Shown: one piece after another, positions 6,788 to 11,319 of the stretch
Numbering within the stretch: the first letter of the stretch is position 1
Layout: every line of letters starts with the position of its first letter
NCBI GenBank assembly: GCA_026398575.1
Contig: JAPLSP010000291.1
Location: 1 to 11,319 of the forward strand
Direction of reading: 5' to 3'
Length of the DNA stretch: 11,319 nt
Origin: Candidatus Sumerlaeota bacterium
GTDB lineage: Bacteria > Sumerlaeota > Sumerlaeia > JADFCT01
The notes under the pieces: generated by a model
The model's input: only the letters and a program-made list of their open reading frames with translations
Database searches by the model: none
Told to the model about the DNA's origin: nothing
Made by a program: the position numbers and the translations under genes

Positions 6788-8610
6788 AAAATCTGCCGGC
6801 AATCTTCCCGCTCTCATTGAGAAGGCGGCCAAGCGGTTCCGCCATTTTCCCGATTTTGCTCATCGCGATTTCATGCGCATGGACTCCTTGCCGGAGCGAG
6901 CCGCTTGCGCTGCAATTGGCATTCCCCGAGCCGCTCAAGATCGAAACCGATCTGCCTGCCTACCGCTTCGGCGGACATACGGACCCTGCCGCCAAAGTGA
7001 CATTGGATGGCCAGCCGCTGCGCGTTTATCCGACGGGCGCGTTCGTGGGACTGCTCAAGCTCAAAGCGGGAAAGAATGTCTTTACCTTTGTAGCGCGTCG
7101 CGGGAGCGAGGAAAAGAGCCTTCAGTTAAGCATCCAGCGCATCATGCCCGAGCCGGAAATTCCCAAAGGCGAGCGCCGGTTCGCCTCGACGACAACCTTC
7201 GAGCCCAAGGATGAAATCTGGGCACAAGCAGGCGACCGTATCCGCGTGCGCTGCATGGCGGGCGCGGAACTGCCGGTAGTTTATCAGATCGGCGAGAAAG
7301 GAACGCCGAATCCATTGCAGGAAATCAGGCGAGGCATTTATGAAGGCGAGTTTGAGATTTTGCCGGGCGATGTTTTTGATAAAGCGGCGATCGTGTTTTC
7401 TTTTAAGGACGACAAGGACGGCAAGGTCTCGGCAGGAGCTTCGGCGGGGAAGGCGTCGGCTCACGGAAAAATCACAACACTCAACAACCGCGTTTCGCTG
7501 GTGGGCATTGTCAAAGACAATGTAACGCCGATGTACACGGACGCGAGCAGCCCGGCGCGGCTGGCGAACGCTCCCAAAGACGCCTTTTTGCGCCTGACGG
7601 GACTGCGCGAAAGCCGCTGGCGCGTGGCCTTGTCCCCATCGAGGTCGGGGTGGATCAGGAAAGAGATGATCGAGGTATTGCCCGCCGGACAGCGCGCGCC
7701 CAAGCTGACGATGGGTTCCGCCGAAATCATGCCGCTTGGCGAAATCGTCGTCGGCGCGCAAATCATATCGAGCAGCCCGGCGCCGATCCCATTCATGTCG
7801 CACATCAATCCCAACCAGCGCGAGCTGTCCGTGCAATTCTTTGGCGTCGAGGATGGCATGCGATGGCTCCGCTCCAAAACGGGCGAGACCTATATTGACT
7901 ATATCCGCCGCGATTCGCTGGAGGACGGCGTGCTGGATTGCGCGGTGGTGACGCGCGAACCGCTCTGGGGCTATATGATCGGATGGGAAAACAACATGAT
8001 GAAGGTCCGGGTTCGTCCGCGCCCAAAACGGTTGGGCAGCGAGGCGCGTCCGCTCGAGGGGTTGATCATCTGCGTGGACCCGGGACACGGCGGCGGGAGT
8101 TTCGGGACAACGGGCGCGATGGGCATCAGGGAGAAAGTTTTCAATCTGGCCAATGCCAAAGCGCTGGAGAAACGCCTGACCGCACAAGGCGCCAACGTGA
8201 TGATGACGCGCGACAGCGACCGGGATGTTTCGCTCGAAGACCGGATTGCGCTGGCTGAGCGGGAAAATGTGGATATGTTTATCAGCCTGCATTGCGACGG
8301 CGTAGGCGAATCGGTGGACCCGCTCCAAGGACGCGGCGGGAGCGTGCATTATTATCATCCGCTTTCCGCCGCGCTGGCCGGGCGTGTGGCGGCGCGCCTG
8401 GGAGCGGCGCTGAAGGAAAACAGCATCCCGATGTTCGGCCTCGTAAGCAACAATCTTTTCGTTGCGCGCGAATCCACGTGGTTCCCGGCGATCCTGGTCG
8501 AATGCAGCTTTCTTACGCATCCCGAGGATGAAGCGATTTTGATTTCGGAGAAAGAGACCACCCATCTCATGGATTCGATCACGCAGGGGATCATTGACGC
8601 GGTGAAGTGA
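6784..8610 (+). CDS. N-acetylmuramoyl-L-alanine amidase (Amidase_3) with Ig-like and SH3-like N-terminal domains
   Basis: This is a zinc-dependent cell-wall hydrolase that cleaves the amide bond between N-acetylmuramic acid and the stem peptide's L-alanine. It acts in the periplasm during cell separation or wall turnover. The 608-residue protein begins with a signal-peptide-like segment: basic residues 13-15, hydrophobic 20-32, cleavage probably near 38. A beta-rich Ig-like domain is likely at about 50-118. An SH3b-like domain is likely at about 236-298. The catalytic Amidase_3 domain spans about 427-607, with VDPGHGG (H435), REKVFNLA (E450), SLHCDG (H503) and VECSFLTHPEDE (E573). These are the expected three zinc ligands and the catalytic glutamate, so the enzyme should be active. 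ATG 6784 overlaps the preceding stop by ATGA, with GAGGAG at 6767-6772 about 11 bases upstream. It is the last gene of the + strand block; a G-tract cluster follows its stop immediately. Confidence 0.94.
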   Translation: MKNLPAIFPLSLRRRPSGSAIFPILLIAISCAWTPCRSEPLALQLAFPEPLKIETDLPAYRFGGHTDPAAKVTLDGQPLRVYPTGAFVGLLKLKAGKNVFTFVARRGSEEKSLQLSIQRIMPEPEIPKGERRFASTTTFEPKDEIWAQAGDRIRVRCMAGAELPVVYQIGEKGTPNPLQEIRRGIYEGEFEILPGDVFDKAAIVFSFKDDKDGKVSAGASAGKASAHGKITTLNNRVSLVGIVKDNVTPMYTDASSPARLANAPKDAFLRLTGLRESRWRVALSPSRSGWIRKEMIEVLPAGQRAPKLTMGSAEIMPLGEIVVGAQIISSSPAPIPFMSHINPNQRELSVQFFGVEDGMRWLRSKTGETYIDYIRRDSLEDGVLDCAVVTREPLWGYMIGWENNMMKVRVRPRPKRLGSEARPLEGLIICVDPGHGGGSFGTTGAMGIREKVFNLANAKALEKRLTAQGANVMMTRDSDRDVSLEDRIALAERENVDMFISLHCDGVGESVDPLQGRGGSVHYYHPLSAALAGRVAARLGAALKENSIPMFGLVSNNLFVARESTWFPAILVECSFLTHPEDEAILISEKETTHLMDSITQGIIDAVK

Positions 8611-8611
8611 A

Positions 8612-8657
8612 GGGGTCAGGGGTCGGGGGTTAGGGAGCGGGGGTTGGCGGTCAGGGG
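8612..8657 (+). repeat. G-tract cluster right after the amidase stop (G-quadruplex-type motif)
   Basis: Six runs of three to five G (8612-8615, 8619-8622, 8625-8629, 8633-8635, 8639-8643, 8654-8657) are separated mostly by 2-3 base spacers. The first five satisfy the usual G3+N1-7 rule. It begins 2 bases after the amidase TGA. The mRNA would carry the G-rich strand, so it could act as a 3' structural element. It could equally be a dispersed simple repeat. Confidence 0.6.
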
Positions 8658-8829
8658 TTAATTCCTTACAAATGAACATGAGCTCCAGTTGGTCGCAAAA
8701 GTTTCTTTGAATATGATATCATCCTTTATTTATGCGGGCTTGCCTACTACTGGCAAGATATCCTTTCGTTGGAAGCTATTGCCGGGGAATTTCCGACTCT
8801 GCTCCGTTACGGGTGGAATTACAGCGATT

Positions 8830-8890
8830 GGCAGGCAGGATCATTGAGGGCAGAATCATTATGATTCTGCCCTCAATGATTCTGCCTGTC
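8830..8890. repeat. 61-base near-perfect palindrome (REP-like element or MITE remnant; possible weak terminator)
   Basis: Arms 8830-8859 and 8861-8890 are symmetrical around a single T at 8860. The inner 20 base pairs are perfect. Further out, 8839/8881 and 8831/8889 are G-T pairs (wobble in RNA) and the rest match, giving an unusually long stem of about 30 pairs. The inner core reads GGGCAGAATCAT-T-ATGATTCTGCCC. A TTTTT run at 8898-8902 follows 7 bases later, so on the + strand it might terminate transcription. The stem is much longer and less GC-clamped than normal intrinsic terminators, so a dispersed palindromic repeat is more likely. Confidence 0.8.
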
Positions 8891-8934
8891 GCCCACCTTT
8901 TTGATCATTTTACTTGAATGGTTCCGGCTTTGCC

Positions 8935-8972
8935 GGGTTGTGGGTTGGGGGCCGGGGATCAGGGACCAGGGG
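8935..8972 (+). repeat. Second G-tract cluster, beside the membrane protein stop
   Basis: Runs of G at 8935-8937, 8942-8944, 8947-8951, 8954-8957, 8962-8964 and 8969-8972 have spacers of 2-4 bases and fit the G-quadruplex rule. The sequence resembles the cluster at 8612 (shared GGGG-(A)TCAGGG pattern), so the two may be copies of one dispersed repeat. Relative to the adjacent - strand gene the transcript would be C-rich, and the cluster lies 9 bases past its stop. Confidence 0.55.
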
Positions 8973-8981
8973 CTGGCTGTT

Positions 8982-11138
8982 CTACATCTTTACCTGATAT
9001 ATTCTGACCATCTGTATCTTATAGAATTCCGCCGGATAAGCCGCTTCGATCAGCATCCGGTTCACTCTCGCCAAATCTTCGCCCGCTGAATTTTTTGCAG
9101 CAAGGCTTTGCAAGGTTTGCGGCAGCGATATGCCGGTGAAACGTTCTTCGCTATAGAGCAGCGGACCCCGGACCAGCCGGTTGAAATCTTCCATCAATGC
9201 GACGAAGAACGGCTCGGCGCGCAGGTCCAGGGGATTGATCGCGGGAAGCAACCGGCGTGTCTCGGGGGATAAGTGATCCACGATATAGCGGGACGGCGGA
9301 TCGGCGCGCGCGCGCAATTTTTGAACCAGCGTCATGCCGTTGCGATAATCCGCAAAGACAAAGTCCGGCGAGCCATCGTAAGCGTAAACCGGCTTGAGCG
9401 TTTCGGGATCGAATTGGCCGATGTCGCGTTGGTTGGCGCCATCGTATGCGCGTTCGCGCGGGCCGAAGTAAATATAAGCGACATTGTATTTCCGGCAGAT
9501 TTCGCGGAATCGCTCGCGCGGCATCTTCCAGGAGAAAAACTCCGCCGTCATTTCGAGCTTCCGGCGGGAATCCACCGTTTCCGCGTCCAGGCCATAAAAG
9601 ACGCGGTTGCCCGAAAGAAAGGGTATGGCATTGCCGCGAAATTTTTCCGCCCAGACCACCTGCTGCCAGTCGCTATTCGTTTCGAGCCAGCGCATCGCTT
9701 CGACCTCGGGCTTGTCCATGTAATAGTAACTCGATGCGCGCCGGAAAGTCCCCACACTGGTTTGATAGAGGACCCGGCACGTTCCCGCAACCAGCAGAAG
9801 GAAGACAGCGGCGCGCGCCAGCGTTTGCATCCGGCGCAAACGCGGGCGATCGGATGCGTGAATTTTCCCGTCCGCCGGCCTGCGCAATCGCGCGCAGAAA
9901 CGAAAAAGCCCCCGATCCACGGCCACCAGCGCGGCAAACGCCAGCGCGATGGGCAATCCTTCGATCATGCGGCGCTGGAAACGGACGGGGATATTGACCA
10001 TCGCCAGAACCACAACCACCCACGCGATGAGGAGCATGGCCTCCGGCCGCCGGCGTTTCCGCCGCCACAAGAAATACAGCCCGGCCAGCCCGATGATGAG
10101 ATAGATATCGAGCATCCTCGCCCATTCACCGGGGAAACTCCAGTAAAGCGCGTTCTGCCATTCAATGGTCTCGAAGATGGGAATCCGCCATTTGATGGCC
10201 ATCTGATAGAGGATGGGACCGCCCGCAAGAAGCGCGAAAAGAAACGCCGCGAGGAACAGCATCCTGGGGAAGCGGCGCAGTGCGAGCCATTGCCACGCGA
10301 ACACAGCGGCGGCGATAGCGCACAGCGGCGGGACATCGAAGGGGTGAATCCATGCAAGGCCAAATCCCGCCAGCGCCGCCCAAACGCAGATTACAGCAGG
10401 AGAGCGGCGCCGGCCTTCCATTGCGCGAACGCCCGGGAAAAGGTGCGCTGTCCGATCGCGCTTCATGGCCGCCAGAAACGCGCCGCAAGCCAATAAATAA
10501 AGAATCAGCGAAGCCGTGAAGTTGGGGAAAAGGATGCACGACTTCATGACGCTGGCTTCCGTATTGGGCAGCGCGGACCATCCCCCCGCGAACATGGCGA
10601 AGGCTGTCGCCCACATCCGCTGCCTCGGACGGCGCGTGATCATCCCGGAAAACCAGTAAACCGTCAGCGCCAGCGCCACCACCAGCGCGAAGCGCGCCGC
10701 ATTATAGACCGGCGGCATCGCCTCGAGAGCGGAGGGGGCATAGCCGTTTTTCCAGGTCAGATAGCCGCCATAGACGCGGGCGGCATGACCGAGCAGGACG
10801 TGAAACGGAAACAAGAACACGGGCGGATGCTCTTCGGAAGTATAGAGCATCGTAGTGAGCCACTCGCCCCGGTACCCCGTGCGCATCTTGGCGAAGTAGC
10901 CGTTGTTATCGCCCGGGTCCGCGCTCCAAAGAAAGAAAGCGTCCGGCGGCGTTTGGAGAAGGCCGTAGTAAACAGAAAATGAGGAAACGATCCCGGTAAC
11001 AACCGCCAGGAGAAAAACGACGGCGATGCTTTTCCGGCTTGTGGATGGCCTAGAGAGCGGATTCCTCATGCAAGAATCCATATCACTATTCGTGTTTTGC
11101 CTCTCTTGGAATTTGGCTTTTGCAGAATCAATTATCAT
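8982..11138 (-). CDS. Polytopic membrane protein, GT-C glycosyltransferase-like, function unknown
   Basis: The protein has 718 residues. The first two thirds are membrane-embedded. Hydrophobic segments lie at about 38-61, 148-166, 176-190, 203-224, 248-264, 271-287, 292-311, 343-357, 367-382, 395-408 and 442-455. The last third (about 460-718) is soluble. The first external loop carries acidic residues followed by a GEW...YTSEEHPPV block (74-107), a pattern seen in uncharacterised GT-C-like integral membrane proteins that would use lipid-linked sugars. A conserved-looking RFQRRMIEGLPIALA segment is at 387-401. No catalytic motif is decisive, so glycosyl transfer is inferred only from topology. 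The start is uncertain: ATG 11138 has no clear ribosome binding site, and ATG 11081 (residue 20) would shorten the N-terminus without touching the first membrane segment. It lies 39 bases after the preceding - strand gene, so the two may be cotranscribed. Confidence 0.75.
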   Translation of the reverse strand: MIIDSAKAKFQERQNTNSDMDSCMRNPLSRPSTSRKSIAVVFLLAVVTGIVSSFSVYYGLLQTPPDAFFLWSADPGDNNGYFAKMRTGYRGEWLTTMLYTSEEHPPVFLFPFHVLLGHAARVYGGYLTWKNGYAPSALEAMPPVYNAARFALVVALALTVYWFSGMITRRPRQRMWATAFAMFAGGWSALPNTEASVMKSCILFPNFTASLILYLLACGAFLAAMKRDRTAHLFPGVRAMEGRRRSPAVICVWAALAGFGLAWIHPFDVPPLCAIAAAVFAWQWLALRRFPRMLFLAAFLFALLAGGPILYQMAIKWRIPIFETIEWQNALYWSFPGEWARMLDIYLIIGLAGLYFLWRRKRRRPEAMLLIAWVVVVLAMVNIPVRFQRRMIEGLPIALAFAALVAVDRGLFRFCARLRRPADGKIHASDRPRLRRMQTLARAAVFLLLVAGTCRVLYQTSVGTFRRASSYYYMDKPEVEAMRWLETNSDWQQVVWAEKFRGNAIPFLSGNRVFYGLDAETVDSRRKLEMTAEFFSWKMPRERFREICRKYNVAYIYFGPRERAYDGANQRDIGQFDPETLKPVYAYDGSPDFVFADYRNGMTLVQKLRARADPPSRYIVDHLSPETRRLLPAINPLDLRAEPFFVALMEDFNRLVRGPLLYSEERFTGISLPQTLQSLAAKNSAGEDLARVNRMLIEAAYPAEFYKIQMVRIYQVKM

Positions 11139-11177
11139 TGGAGTTGATAATTGCTTTGTCTTTTTCTTTGCCAGAAT

Positions 11178-11319
11178 CTACGCCTCCACATCATCATCAT
11201 AAAAATCAACTCCTGTAAATCCGAGCATAAAATCCAATAACTCGCCAACATTGAAGCCTACTTTTATAGTGTATCCTGCGCCAATAAAAAACTGGACATC
11301 AGTCCAATACGGCAAAGAA
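11178..11319 (-). CDS. 3' end of an unidentified gene entering from the right edge
   Basis: Reading the - strand from the window edge, one frame gives 46 sense codons and then TAG at 11178-11180. The start lies outside the window. The peptide has a glycine-rich beta-like segment (VQFFIGAGYTIKVGFN) followed by VGELLDFMLGFTGVD and an acidic end FYDDDVEA. This reads as genuine protein. The GFNxGExxDFxLG...D...DD pattern resembles the C-termini of small secreted or membrane-associated hypothetical proteins in PVC-like and candidate-phylum genomes. That resemblance is from memory and no family name can be given. GC is low (about 38% at 11281-11319). It precedes the membrane protein gene by 39 bases on the same strand. 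Confidence 0.6.
   Translation of the reverse strand, partial: SLPYWTDVQFFIGAGYTIKVGFNVGELLDFMLGFTGVDFYDDDVEA

Larger units (their letters stand above)
8611..8981. other. Convergent intergenic region with G-tracts and a long palindrome
   Basis: The region separates the amidase gene (+) from the membrane protein gene (-). It contains two G-tract clusters at its ends and a long palindrome, listed separately. Between them is an AT-richer stretch with a small hairpin CTTGCC/GGCAAG (8739-8744 and 8752-8757, 7-base loop) and a 10-base palindrome ATGATATCAT at 8713-8722. A 61-codon frame at 8732-8917 exists, but its C-terminal half is only the translated palindrome, so it is not called as a gene. 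No tRNA or recognisable transposase remnant is seen. Confidence 0.6.

Noticed and set aside
7126..8679. 517-codon open frame on the - strand across the amidase gene
   Set aside because: The + strand amidase has intact catalytic motifs. The antisense peptide is Arg/His/Ala-rich with no domain.
8732..8917. 61-codon frame in the convergent intergenic region
   Set aside because: Its repetitive RIIEGRIIMILPSMILP end is just the translation of the 61-base palindrome.
8611..8980. CRISPR array or tandem repeat array
   Set aside because: The repeated units are short G-runs and one inverted repeat. There are no regularly spaced direct repeats with unique spacers.
9273..10496. 407-codon open frame on the + strand across the membrane protein gene
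   Set aside because: It is antisense to a coherent polytopic membrane protein and consists of low-complexity Arg/Pro/Gln/His-rich sequence.

Overview
The window looks like bacterial chromosome of high but uneven GC content. Sampled 60-base lines give about 67% GC in gatB and 77% in the oxidoreductase gene, against 43-48% in the two genes between them. Its mix of genes is a bacterial GatB, a large exported FAD oxidoreductase with carbohydrate-binding-like flanking domains, and an envelope amidase with a long N-terminal region. That mix suggests a Gram-negative bacterium of the PVC group or a related candidate phylum. This is an inference from gene style only; there is no rRNA in the window to confirm it.

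Layout: bases 1-407 are a leader without a convincing gene. From 408 to 8610 five genes run on the + strand as one tightly overlapped block: gatB; an ABC/SMC-type AAA ATPase (AAA_21/AAA_15 style); a DUF4276-like TOPRIM protein; a secreted FAD-dependent oxidoreductase; and an N-acetylmuramoyl-L-alanine amidase (Amidase_3). Three of the four junctions are 4-base ATGA overlaps. The fourth is a longer overlap in which the ribosome binding site lies inside the upstream gene. Bases 8611-8981 separate convergent genes and hold a 61-base near-perfect palindrome framed by two G-tract clusters. On the - strand are a 718-residue polytopic membrane protein (8982-11138) and, just upstream of it, the last 46 codons of a gene that enters from the right edge (11178-11319).

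The most interesting unit is the ATPase plus TOPRIM pair at 1865-3885. It is AT-richer than its surroundings and has the split architecture (sensor ATPase plus TOPRIM effector) seen in OLD/Gabija/PARIS-type antiphage systems. It is inserted without any gap between a housekeeping tRNA-amidotransferase gene and envelope genes. A defence role is inferred from family and arrangement, not shown by the sequence. The oxidoreductase and the amidase both carry export signals and probably act in the envelope or periplasm; no direct functional link to the ATPase pair is visible.
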